From Flavobacterium psychrophilum (lineage in GTDB: Bacteria > Bacteroidota > Bacteroidia > Flavobacteriales > Flavobacteriaceae): a DNA stretch of 24,951 nucleotides. Location of the stretch: NCBI GenBank assembly GCA_943325515.2, contig CALPPS020000031.1, positions 1-24,951 on the forward strand, in the 5' to 3' direction. Shown piece by piece: positions 1 through 6,404 of this stretch (position 1 is the stretch's first letter; each line of letters begins with the position of its first letter). The notes beneath the pieces are model-generated. The model saw nothing but the letters and a program-made list of their open reading frames with translations. It ran no database searches and was not told where the DNA came from. The translations under genes and the position numbers were made by a program.

Positions 1-300
1 GATACTTCTAAAATGATGTTTATGGTTCCAAAAAATTATAATTTGAAAAATTTACCAAATCCTAAAAATAGTAAAATAGTTTTTGAAAAACAGGAAGAAA
101 AAATTATTGCCGCCATTAGCTTTGATGGATGGGCAGATGATGAAAAGATTGAAAAATATAAGTCTATTTTAATCAATGAATTAGTCAAAGAAAAATTAAA
201 TTATATAAATAAATTTACTTTTCTAGGGTACAATCCACCGTATGAAGTTATGAATAGACGTAATGAAGTTGTAGTTGAGTTAATTAACTATAAATTGTAA
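1..300 (+). CDS. SOUL family heme-binding protein (3' part)
   Basis: The reading frame is open from the first base of the window and ends at TAA 298-300, so the gene continues off the left edge. The visible ~99 residues match the C-terminal half of the SOUL heme-binding family: an FMVPKNY strand, then a KNLPNPKNSKIVF segment, an ISFDGWADDEKIEKY segment, and near the end a YNPPYEVMNRRNEVVVEL motif, which corresponds to the family's typical YDPPWTP..RRNEV ending. SOUL proteins bind tetrapyrroles. Whether this one is exported cannot be judged because its N-terminus is missing. The first in-frame ATG (13) lies inside the conserved domain and is not the real start. An intrinsic terminator follows about 115 nt downstream. 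The family assignment is from motif recognition; heme binding is inferred from the family. Confidence 0.82.
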   Translation, partial: DTSKMMFMVPKNYNLKNLPNPKNSKIVFEKQEEKIIAAISFDGWADDEKIEKYKSILINELVKEKLNYINKFTFLGYNPPYEVMNRRNEVVVELINYKL

Positions 301-413
301 TTCAACAAAAACCACTTAATTGTGTTAAGCATTTAATGCTGTGATTTCAAGAGAATTGAAAAAGCAATCATCACATCAAAATTGTAACTTTCTCCAATAG
401 GGGGAGCATAAAA

Positions 414-442
414 TAGCAACATGAAAATGTTGCCCTTTTTTT
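414..442 (+). terminator. intrinsic terminator
   Basis: GCAACAT (416-422) and ATGTTGC (427-433) form a 7-bp stem with a GAAA tetraloop, followed by CC and an 8-T tract. The orientation fits termination of the rightward SOUL transcript. Confidence 0.75.
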
Positions 443-679
443 ATACCTATTATTTTGGGTGAGAAGTTTATCCCGTTATTACGAATTGAAATCAGGAGAA
501 TAAAAAAAATATCAGCATTTGCTTTTTTAGCATCGCCTCCACCAAAACCCAAAGCGATAATTTTTATGTTGGTTAATGTCCCGATTTAAATCTATATAAC
601 CTATTAATAACGAAATAGATACATTAAATTAATTTCCTTTTTTCATGTAAAAAAGTTGAAATATTTTAAAATTGTTTAT

Positions 680-687
680 TACATTTG
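680..687 (+). promoter_or_regulatory. promoter -7 box of the FISUMP gene
   Basis: TACATTTG matches the Bacteroidota -7 consensus TAnnTTTG and lies 28 nt before the ATG at 716. The upstream -33 element is weak: only a TTG at 656-658, with a 21-nt spacer. Confidence 0.5.
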
Positions 688-715
688 AGAAGTCATAATA
701 AATAAATGAAAGCAA

Positions 716-1696
716 ATGAAACAATTAGTTTGGATATTTTTAGTGCTAACATTAAGTGCATTTAGTCAAGCACCCGGAAATGGAGTTACTGATATTGATG
801 GAAACAATTATAACAGTGTTATTATTGGAACTAAAGAATGGATGAAAGAAAATTTGAATGTTTCAAAATATTCCGACGGCACCCCAATTCCTCAAGTAAC
901 TGACCCAACTGCTTGGGCTGGATTAACTACTGGTGCCTGGTGTTATTATAATAATGATCCCTCACTTGGAAGCACTTACGGAAAAATGTATAATTGGTAT
1001 GCAGTTGCAGGCATATGGCAGGCAGAGTCAAACCCTCCAACACCTGCAGAAATTGCAAGTAGAAAGTCATTAGCCCCGTCAGATTGGAATGTATCTAGCG
1101 TTAATGATTGGTTATTAATAATAAATTATTTAGGAGGCAATAGTGTAGCTGGAGGCAAAATGAAAGAAGCAGGTTTAAATCATTGGTCAGACCCCAACAC
1201 AGATGCTACTAACAGCAGTGGGTTTACAGGTCTTCCAGGAGGTTATCGACCAACTAATACTATAGGACAGAACCTTACAGGTACTGGACATTGGTGGTGT
1301 TCAGATTATTTAGCGCCATTTGCAGCTAATTATTTCCAACTAACTTGGATTAATGGTGCTGTAGTTAATGCTACTTTTGATACTAGAACTGGTCTTTCTG
1401 TAAGGTGGGTGAAAAATTCAATAATGGGAAATGAAACATTTAGTAACCCGTTATTTAATATCTACCCAAATCCCGCTAAAGATAAATTAACAATTGAATT
1501 TAAAAACAATTCAAACATAGTTGAATGTAACTATAAAATTATAAATGCATTAGGTCAAGAAGTTCAATATGGTGTTTTAAATTCCCAACTAAATATCATT
1601 CAACTAAACAAAATGAAAGGACAAGGTGTTTATTTTGTGAAAATTTATGACCGAGAAAACAGTTTGATTGAAACTAAGAAAATTATTATTAAATAA
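716..1696 (+). CDS. FISUMP-domain protein with T9SS sorting domain
   Basis: 326-residue secreted protein. A signal peptide covers about residues 1-19 (MKQ, hydrophobic run, AFSQA). Residues ~24-233 form a FISUMP domain (Fibrobacter succinogenes major paralogous domain). Its hallmarks are visible: DIDGNNYNSVIIGTKEWMKENL near the start, YGKMYNWYAV at 88-97, APSDWNVSSVNDW, SGFTGLPGGYR at 168-178, and SVRWVK at the end. Residues ~246-326 are a type A T9SS C-terminal sorting domain: FNIYPNP, ALGQEV, GVYFVKIYD and a lysine-rich KKIIIK end. It should therefore cross the outer membrane by type IX secretion and be surface-attached or released. The molecular function of FISUMP domains is not known. The ATG at 716 is chosen because it gives an immediate signal peptide. 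The gene stands alone, with its own promoter-like box and a terminator, and is convergent with umuCD. Confidence 0.9.
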   Translation: MKQLVWIFLVLTLSAFSQAPGNGVTDIDGNNYNSVIIGTKEWMKENLNVSKYSDGTPIPQVTDPTAWAGLTTGAWCYYNNDPSLGSTYGKMYNWYAVAGIWQAESNPPTPAEIASRKSLAPSDWNVSSVNDWLLIINYLGGNSVAGGKMKEAGLNHWSDPNTDATNSSGFTGLPGGYRPTNTIGQNLTGTGHWWCSDYLAPFAANYFQLTWINGAVVNATFDTRTGLSVRWVKNSIMGNETFSNPLFNIYPNPAKDKLTIEFKNNSNIVECNYKIINALGQEVQYGVLNSQLNIIQLNKMKGQGVYFVKIYDRENSLIETKKIIIK

Positions 1697-1698
1697 TC

Positions 1699-1744
1699 AA
1701 AGGATTAACAATTTCATTTGAGAAATTGAAAGGAAATCCTTTTA
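1699..1744 (+). terminator. terminator of the FISUMP gene
   Basis: A two-part hairpin: outer arms AAAGGATT (1699-1706) and AATCCTTT (735-742 of the 1000 block, i.e. 1735-1742), inner arms CAATTTC (1709-1715) and GAAATTG (1722-1728). It begins three bases after the stop codon and ends in a T-rich tail. Confidence 0.6.
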
Positions 1745-1787
1745 TTAACGCTATAAAAGTTAGAAGATTGAATTAAGGGGACCGTCT

Positions 1788-1826
1788 AAAGGTAATAAAT
1801 AGTTATCTCATCAAATTTATACCTTT
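1788..1826. other. unassigned hairpin
   Basis: AAAGGTA-A-TAAAT (1788-1800) pairs with ATTTA-TACCTTT (1815-1826), a 12-bp stem with a one-base bulge and a loop of about 14 nt. It lies between the FISUMP terminator and the umuD terminator. There is no T tract, so it is not obviously a terminator. Confidence 0.4.
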
Positions 1827-1841
1827 GCTACTAGGTAGAGC

Positions 1842-1882
1842 AAACAAAAAGAGCAATACGGTAAGTATTGCTCTTTTTGTTT
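1842..1882. terminator. bidirectional terminator between convergent genes
   Basis: A perfect 18-bp inverted repeat (1842-1859 with 1865-1882) around a GGTAA loop. The stem core is AGAGCAATAC and its outer part is A5 on one arm and T5 on the other, so either strand gives a GC-containing hairpin with a U tract. Its right arm touches the umuD stop codon (TGA, 1884-1882). Confidence 0.9.
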
Positions 1883-2316
1883 CAAACACTCTTTATAACA
1901 TACGTCACAATCCCCCAAATAATCAGCTCATTATCTTCGGTAACTTTTATCGCTTGGTAGTCTTTGTTTTCGGGCAAGAGGTAAACACCATCTTTTTTTA
2001 TAGAGATGCGTTTTACGGTGAATTCGCCATCAATGCAACACACGGCTATTTTGTTATTTTGAGGTTCTAGACTTCTATCGATAACCATAATGTCGCCATC
2101 ATCAATACCAGCACCAATCATAGAAGTGCCCGAGGCTTTGGCATAGAAAGTAGCTTCATGGTTTTTAACTAATACGCGGTCTAAACTGATTTTGCTTTCA
2201 TCAAAATCAGCGGCAGGCGAGGGAAAACCTGCTTTTATGCCACTTGGGAAATAGGGAAGTTCGCGAGTGTTTTCGACATCGGGAATAAAAAAAGTAAGGT
2301 TGTTTTTTACTGACAT
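1882..2316 (-). CDS. umuD: UmuD-like S24 self-cleaving protein
   Basis: 144 residues, the usual length for UmuD. It belongs to the LexA/UmuD S24 peptidase family without a DNA-binding domain. The self-cleavage site is Ala29-Gly30 within KAGFPSPAAD, the nucleophile is Ser65 in ASGTSM, and the general base is Lys102 in FTVKR. The Ser-Lys spacing of 37 equals that of E. coli UmuD (Ser60/Lys97). In the known system RecA filaments trigger cleavage and the product, UmuD', partners UmuC in error-prone lesion bypass. The ATG at 2316 overlaps the 3' end of umuC by 10 nt, so the two are translationally coupled, with umuC first. That is the reverse of E. coli umuDC. It is followed at once by a strong terminator. 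Confidence 0.93.
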   Translation of the reverse strand: MSVKNNLTFFIPDVENTRELPYFPSGIKAGFPSPAADFDESKISLDRVLVKNHEATFYAKASGTSMIGAGIDDGDIMVIDRSLEPQNNKIAVCCIDGEFTVKRISIKKDGVYLLPENKDYQAIKVTEDNELIIWGIVTYVIKSV

Positions 2317-3572
2317 TGTACTTCAAAAATTTGTTTAAAATCGGTGGTGTATTTTCTAGACAAATGGTTCTGTTTCATTTTCCAAGTGCGTTGTAAGTCT
2401 TGATTGCCCAAACGTATTTTTCGCTCTCCAGTTTTTTTATAATAATCGTCCATCACTTGCATTAGTTTCAAATGCTTTGGGTTTTCTTCTTCAAACAAAT
2501 GAAATTGCTTTTGGTTCTCCGGAATAATTTCGGTGACAATCACACCTGCTTTTTTATAAATCTCGCCTTCTTCAAACATTGATTTTAGCATTTTTACTGC
2601 TAAACTACTGATGGTAATGGAAGAATTACTGGCAAACGGTAGCGTTTCCATTTTATAAAAATTATAACGTTGGCGATCTACTTTGTATTTATCTTTTCGC
2701 AAATAGACAATCACACCATAGCAACACGATTTTTGTTTACGCAGTTTCTCAGCGCAAACGGTGGCAAAGGTGGAAACACGTTCCGTCATTTCATTAAGCG
2801 TGGTAATGTTTCCGTCAAAGCTTCGGGTGACGGCAATGTTTTTCTTGTCTTTGGGTTCTTCCATTTCTAAAACCGATTGGCCTTCCAGTTCATATTTTAA
2901 ACGCAAACCTACAACACCCATAGTGGTTTTAATAAACATTTCGTTATGAGGTAAAGTAAAATCATAAGCGGTATGGATATTTTTGTCTTTCATTTTTTTG
3001 GTCAGTCGAAAACCAATACCCCAAACGTCTTCAATCTTCGTCCATTTCAAAGCTTTGATTCGTTTCTCTTCACTATCAATTATATATATCCCTTTGGTTC
3101 GCACCTGATACTTCTTAGCGATTTTATTAGCTACTTTGGATAAGGCTTTAGTTTCCGCAAAACCTACGCAAATAGGAATGCTGAGCCATTTTTGCATACG
3201 GCGTTTCATCTGCAATCCATACTCGTGATAGTCCTTGATTTTCATTCCGTCAAAGTTTAGAAAGGCCTCGTCTATGCTATATACTTCTACATTTGGCGTA
3301 AAGCTTTCTAAAATCTTCATCACGCGATTACTTAAGTCACCATACAACGCATAGTTGGAAGAGAAAACATGAACTTTGTTTTGCTTTAATTCTTGCCGAA
3401 TTTTAAATTCGGGTGCGCCCATGGCAATGCCTAAATCTTTGGCTTCATAACTCCGCGAAATAACACAACCATCGTTATTGGATAAAATAACAATGGGTTT
3501 CCCATTCAGTTGAGGTTGGAAAACACGTTCGCAGGAAGCGTAAAAATTGTTACAATCGACTAATGCATACAT
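2307..3572 (-). CDS. umuC: Y-family DNA polymerase, UmuC-like (Pol V catalytic subunit)
   Basis: 421 residues, the normal UmuC length. The catalytic acidic residues are present: Asp6 in MYALVDCNNFYASCE, and Asp101-Glu102 in VYSIDEAFLNF. A palm/fingers segment with SNNDGCVISRSYEAK follows the N-terminus, an IEDVWGIG helix-hairpin region lies near residue 180, the little-finger domain is in the middle of the C-terminal half, and the end (from about residue 365: LMQVMDDYYKKTGERKIRLG) matches the UmuC-specific C-terminal DUF4113 module. It performs translesion synthesis with UmuD'. The ATG at 3572 puts the catalytic Asp at position 6, as expected. It is the first gene of a two-gene operon with umuD. 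A dyad just upstream could be an operator. Confidence 0.95.
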   Translation of the reverse strand: MYALVDCNNFYASCERVFQPQLNGKPIVILSNNDGCVISRSYEAKDLGIAMGAPEFKIRQELKQNKVHVFSSNYALYGDLSNRVMKILESFTPNVEVYSIDEAFLNFDGMKIKDYHEYGLQMKRRMQKWLSIPICVGFAETKALSKVANKIAKKYQVRTKGIYIIDSEEKRIKALKWTKIEDVWGIGFRLTKKMKDKNIHTAYDFTLPHNEMFIKTTMGVVGLRLKYELEGQSVLEMEEPKDKKNIAVTRSFDGNITTLNEMTERVSTFATVCAEKLRKQKSCCYGVIVYLRKDKYKVDRQRYNFYKMETLPFASNSSITISSLAVKMLKSMFEEGEIYKKAGVIVTEIIPENQKQFHLFEEENPKHLKLMQVMDDYYKKTGERKIRLGNQDLQRTWKMKQNHLSRKYTTDFKQIFEVQCQ

Positions 3573-3584
3573 GGGATAAAATTA

Positions 3585-3606
3585 CACAATAGGGCACTAT
3601 TTTGTG
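3585..3606. promoter_or_regulatory. dyad upstream of umuC, possible operator
   Basis: CACAATAG (3585-3592), a 4-nt spacer, then CTATTTTGTG (3597-3606): an imperfect palindrome 12 nt before the umuC start codon, where a damage-response repressor could sit. No Bacteroidota SOS box consensus is claimed. The assignment rests on symmetry and position only. Confidence 0.35.
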
Positions 3607-3641
3607 AAAGAACCAAGGTTAATTTTTGCCAATTGTTGATA

Positions 3642-3738
3642 AATAAAAAACCACCAAAATTGCTTTTGATGGTCTCTATTATTTTAAAAGTAGAATGTTT
3701 GTGGTTCTTTGTGCAATCTTTGCGATACTTTGTGTTAC
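3642..3738. repeat. dispersed repeat R2, copy A
   Basis: About 97 nt, running from an A-rich start through a CCACC...GATGG hairpin, a CTATTATTTT stretch, TAGAAT, TTTGTGGTTC and finally TTTGTGTTAC. It aligns to 7877-7955, which differs by a few substitutions and lacks a ~21-nt internal segment. It lies immediately 3' of the antitoxin/toxin pair, just as the other copy lies 3' of the DUF4160/DUF2442 pair. Confidence 0.85.
3645..3674 (-). terminator. hairpin terminator inside R2 copy A
   Basis: Read on the - strand, ACCATCAAAA pairs with TTTTGGTGGT around a GCAA loop, followed by TTTTTT. It can terminate the leftward toxin-antitoxin transcript. Confidence 0.65.
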
Positions 3739-3832
3739 AGTTAAAAGTTCTTTCAAAAAGAACTCTAAGACACATGAAGTATTACAAAAAAATAAACTAA
3801 CATTACACAATAATTATAAAAGGATAAAGATA

Positions 3833-4168
3833 CTAAAAGTACTTTTTTATTATTTTTATTATTTCTGATTTTGTAATGGAACTTTCTTCCGATTTATCAT
3901 AAATCAGCATTAAATTTATTTCAATTCCATCTTCTTTTTCGTCAATTAAATAAGTGATAATTCTAAAGCCACCACTTTTTCCAGAATTTTTATCTGAACT
4001 AGCCAGCCTTATTTTATAGGTATTTCCAGTTATTAAAATACCGCTTTTTGGATTCTCTAAAAGTGTTTATTTTAATTCTAATAATTCCATTTTTAAAGAT
4101 GGGAATTTCTTAGAAAACCGTTTATAACGAGCATCAAAAATGGGTAAGGTTACAATCCTATTTTCCAT
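3833..4168 (-). pseudogene. RelE-type toxin broken by a nonsense codon
   Basis: From ATG 4168 to TAG 3833 there are 111 codons in one frame, interrupted only by TAA at 4069-4067 (codon 34). The two parts together read as a type II toxin of the RelE/ParE superfamily: FDARYKRFSKKFPSLKMEL before the stop, then LLENPKSGI, GNTYKIRLASSDKNSGKSGG, FRIITYL and LIYDKSEESSITKSEI after it. This matches the family pattern of a KIRLA strand, a GKSGG loop, and a terminal YDKSE motif. The affected codon probably was CAA (Gln). Family members cleave mRNA at the ribosome; as it stands only a 33-residue stub can be made. It overlaps the 3' end of the antitoxin gene by 11 nt, the usual coupled arrangement. Confidence 0.85.
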
Positions 4169-4397
4169 CTAATAAATCATCTAAAGTTTTTCGCTTTGAG
4201 TTGCTTTTCTTTGCAATAGTTAATTGTTTAAAAGACAAGTCTAAATCTTGTAAAACTTTTGAGGCAACATTTTTTTTGGAAGATGTTTTGGGAGTACTAA
4301 CTACATTAGGAATAATTTCAACAAATGAAAAAGTCTTTAGCATTTCTAAAACTGTTTTAGCTTGTTTGCTATTCTCTTTTATTTTTATAGTTATCAT
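4158..4397 (-). CDS. antitoxin-like protein of the broken RelE pair
   Basis: 79 residues. It opens with MITIKIKENSKQAKTVLEMLKTFSFVEI, a short strand plus helix resembling small Bacteroidota antitoxins (DUF2683-like), has a lysine/serine-rich disordered middle, and ends in KRKTLDDLLDGK, an ending common in antitoxins whose tail wraps the toxin. I do not recognise a named family with certainty. The role is inferred from the position immediately upstream of, and overlapping, a RelE-type toxin frame. The reading frame is intact although the toxin is not. Its promoter lies in repeat R1. Confidence 0.72.
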   Translation of the reverse strand: MITIKIKENSKQAKTVLEMLKTFSFVEIIPNVVSTPKTSSKKNVASKVLQDLDLSFKQLTIAKKSNSKRKTLDDLLDGK

Positions 4398-4417
4398 GAT
4401 TTCTAATATTTTAAAAA

Positions 4418-4425
4418 CAAATATA
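4418..4425 (-). promoter_or_regulatory. promoter -7 box of the antitoxin/toxin pair
   Basis: On the - strand this is TATATTTG, a perfect TAnnTTTG, 20 nt before the antitoxin ATG. There is no TTTG at the expected -33 position. It is conserved in the second R1 copy. Confidence 0.6.
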
Positions 4426-4468
4426 CAAAAATCGTATTAAAAAGGAATTGTTTGATTTTTGACTAAAC

Positions 4469-4497
4469 AAAAAACCAAAATTGCTTTTGATGGTTTT
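4469..4497 (-). terminator. hairpin terminator inside R1 copy A
   Basis: On the - strand CAAAA-GCAA-TTTTG forms the core, flanked by AAAACC and GGTTTTTT with a small bulge. It lies 23 nt past the LamG stop codon and would end that transcript. Confidence 0.6.
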
Positions 4498-4519
4498 GTT
4501 ATGATTTGAAAAATAGTTT

Positions 4520-6229
4520 TTACTGCAAAATAATTTTCTTAGTATTCAATAAATTATTTGAAGCATCATAAATTTTAACGAAATAAACTCCTGTGCCAGT
4601 CCAAGTATTTAATGGAACCACATATTGTTGGGTATTCATAGCACCGCTAAATACTTCTTGCCCTAGTGTGTTTACAATTTTAATTTGATACCCTACCACA
4701 TTAGCCAAATTACCACAATCAATTGTAATGTGGTCATTTGCTGGGTTTGGATAGATTGAAATATCATTAGTTTGTGTCAATTCGGTAGTGCTTAGTGTAG
4801 AATTATACAAACCTGTAATTTCTTCTTGTGTTAAGGCACGATTCCAGATGCCTACGTCGTCAATATTTCTTGAGCTTAGAGGATTATTGTTGATGTTTTG
4901 CCTATTTCCTATTTGAAGCCAAGCATTTGTAAAGTCAATTTGACCTGTAAATGGAATAGATGAAATAAGCTGATTATTGATATAAAGAGTCATTATACCA
5001 TTTTGTTTGGTAACAACAAAATGATTCCAATTTGAAGTAAAATTTAAGTCTAATGAATTTGAAGATAATGTTCCAAATCCACTTAATCCTGCATATGCGT
5101 AAACTTTATATTTACCTTGACCATAAAAGTTGTCATTCTGGTCCATTCTGAGTCCAAATCCTCCTAAAGTTGTATAGTCAATATTAGCAACTTCTAAAAT
5201 ATTAAAAGTAGTATACACAAATGGAGAATTCAATTTGCACCATCCACTTATAGTAAAATCTTGAGGGTTAATCGTTGTATTTGCAATACTTATTATATCT
5301 GTATTTTCAATAAACTGATATGAATTATTTATACTGCCAAATCTATCTGTTGTCAATGTTGCGCCATTTACAGTTCCATTATTTCCATTACCGCTTTCGT
5401 CGTTTGCATTTCCGCAAAAAGGCCAATATCCCATTAGTCCATTGGTTGGGACGTATTCAGGTAAACAAGCACTTTGTGGCAATGATGAGTCGTAAAGGTT
5501 AGTAATTTCTTCTTGAGTTAAAGCTCGATTCCAAACGCCGATGTCATCAATCTTTCCATTATACCATGAATTATAAAAACCACCTATTTTCCATAGAAAT
5601 AGACTTGTACTTGCGCCTGAAATACCTGTCCACGGATGTGATTCAATAAGTTGCCCGTTCACATAAATTTTACCGCCAGTTTCATTTAGGGTAAATACAT
5701 AATGATACCAGACATTACTTGAAATGTTTTGTTGTAAAAACGGATCTTCACCATAATAACCAATTACTTTATTGTTATTATCTCTTAAATACCATGAACT
5801 AACTCCAAAACCATTATTTAATGTTTCGCCATTATTTGAAACATTTCTACAATCTGATAAAACAATTTGAAATCCATTCCAAACTGCTGCGACATATTTT
5901 GAAAAAATATTACTTGCCATTCCATCTTCTAAAGAGCTAGCGTTATACCAAAGGCTTATGGTTAGAGGATAAGTATTTAAATTTTCAGTATTTGGAATAT
6001 AAATTTCTTGATTTTGTGCAAAGGAATATGCTGCATTTTGTGTATTAAACCTATCTGTTGTTAAGTTTGCTCCATTAACGGTTCCGTTTAGATTATTACC
6101 GCTTTCGTCGTTTGCATTTCCATCAAACGGATACCAGGCTAGTAATCCATTGGTGGGAACATAAGAATGTGGTTGTGCCATTATCATATTAATGGAAAAG
6201 TACATAAATAAGAGTAATATTTTTTTCAT
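4520..6229 (-). CDS. double LamG-domain protein with T9SS sorting domain
   Basis: 569 residues. A signal peptide spans about 1-18 (MKKILLLFMYF...MAQ). Two tandem concanavalin-like/LamG jellyroll domains follow, at roughly 23-250 and 258-478. Both open with YVPTNGL and then a WYPFDGNANDESGN or YWPFCGNANDESGN segment, then GTVNGA and LTTDRF, and both close with DD(I/V)GIWNRALTQEEI or a near-identical form. The C-terminus (~492-569) is a type A T9SS sorting domain: ISIYPNPANDHITI, NTLGQEV, GVYFVKIYD, KKIILQ. The protein is expected at the cell surface or released, where LamG folds commonly bind glycans or proteins. The partner is unknown. The repeated openings and closings point to an internal duplication. 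A terminator in R1 follows the gene. Confidence 0.9.
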   Translation of the reverse strand: MKKILLLFMYFSINMIMAQPHSYVPTNGLLAWYPFDGNANDESGNNLNGTVNGANLTTDRFNTQNAAYSFAQNQEIYIPNTENLNTYPLTISLWYNASSLEDGMASNIFSKYVAAVWNGFQIVLSDCRNVSNNGETLNNGFGVSSWYLRDNNNKVIGYYGEDPFLQQNISSNVWYHYVFTLNETGGKIYVNGQLIESHPWTGISGASTSLFLWKIGGFYNSWYNGKIDDIGVWNRALTQEEITNLYDSSLPQSACLPEYVPTNGLMGYWPFCGNANDESGNGNNGTVNGATLTTDRFGSINNSYQFIENTDIISIANTTINPQDFTISGWCKLNSPFVYTTFNILEVANIDYTTLGGFGLRMDQNDNFYGQGKYKVYAYAGLSGFGTLSSNSLDLNFTSNWNHFVVTKQNGIMTLYINNQLISSIPFTGQIDFTNAWLQIGNRQNINNNPLSSRNIDDVGIWNRALTQEEITGLYNSTLSTTELTQTNDISIYPNPANDHITIDCGNLANVVGYQIKIVNTLGQEVFSGAMNTQQYVVPLNTWTGTGVYFVKIYDASNNLLNTKKIILQ

Positions 6230-6404
6230 GATTTAATTTTAAAGATTAAGATTTTATTCAAATTTCTAAAATCTTTGTTTTGCTCTTAATTAAATCGTTA
6301 GAAATTATATTTTCCTATATTATTAATTTTTAATGATTTGATTTATAATATTTTACAAAGTTGATTAAATACTTTTCATAGAGTATTTTAATTTTTTCTA
6401 GGAT

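Larger units (their letters stand above)
301..715. other. intergenic region, 415 nt
   Basis: This stretch between the SOUL gene and the FISUMP gene holds one clear hairpin terminator (414-442) and a promoter-like box near its right end (680-687). I see no convincing gene in the rest. A short open frame on the - strand across about 385-585 has a glycine-rich piece (LGFGGGDAKKANAD), but it lacks a start codon and runs through the terminator. Confidence 0.6.
4413..4497. repeat. dispersed repeat R1, copy A
   Basis: 85 nt matching 8524-8609 perfectly apart from one A in a homopolymer run. It contains a terminator-like hairpin (4469-4497) and, reading leftward, a promoter -7 box (4418-4425). It lies between the end of the LamG gene and the antitoxin start codon. 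Confidence 0.95.

Noticed and set aside
385..585. Open frame on the - strand with LGFGGGDAKKANAD, possible gene fragment
   Set aside because: No start codon, in-frame stops just upstream, and the frame runs through a hairpin terminator; I cannot match it to a family.
1825..2070. Open frame on the + strand opposite umuD
   Set aside because: Antisense shadow of umuD; it runs through the bidirectional terminator and has no recognisable protein features.
3560..3775. 71-codon frame on the - strand spanning the umuC start and repeat R2
   Set aside because: Most of it lies in repeat R2 and the umuC leader; no domain or credible start.
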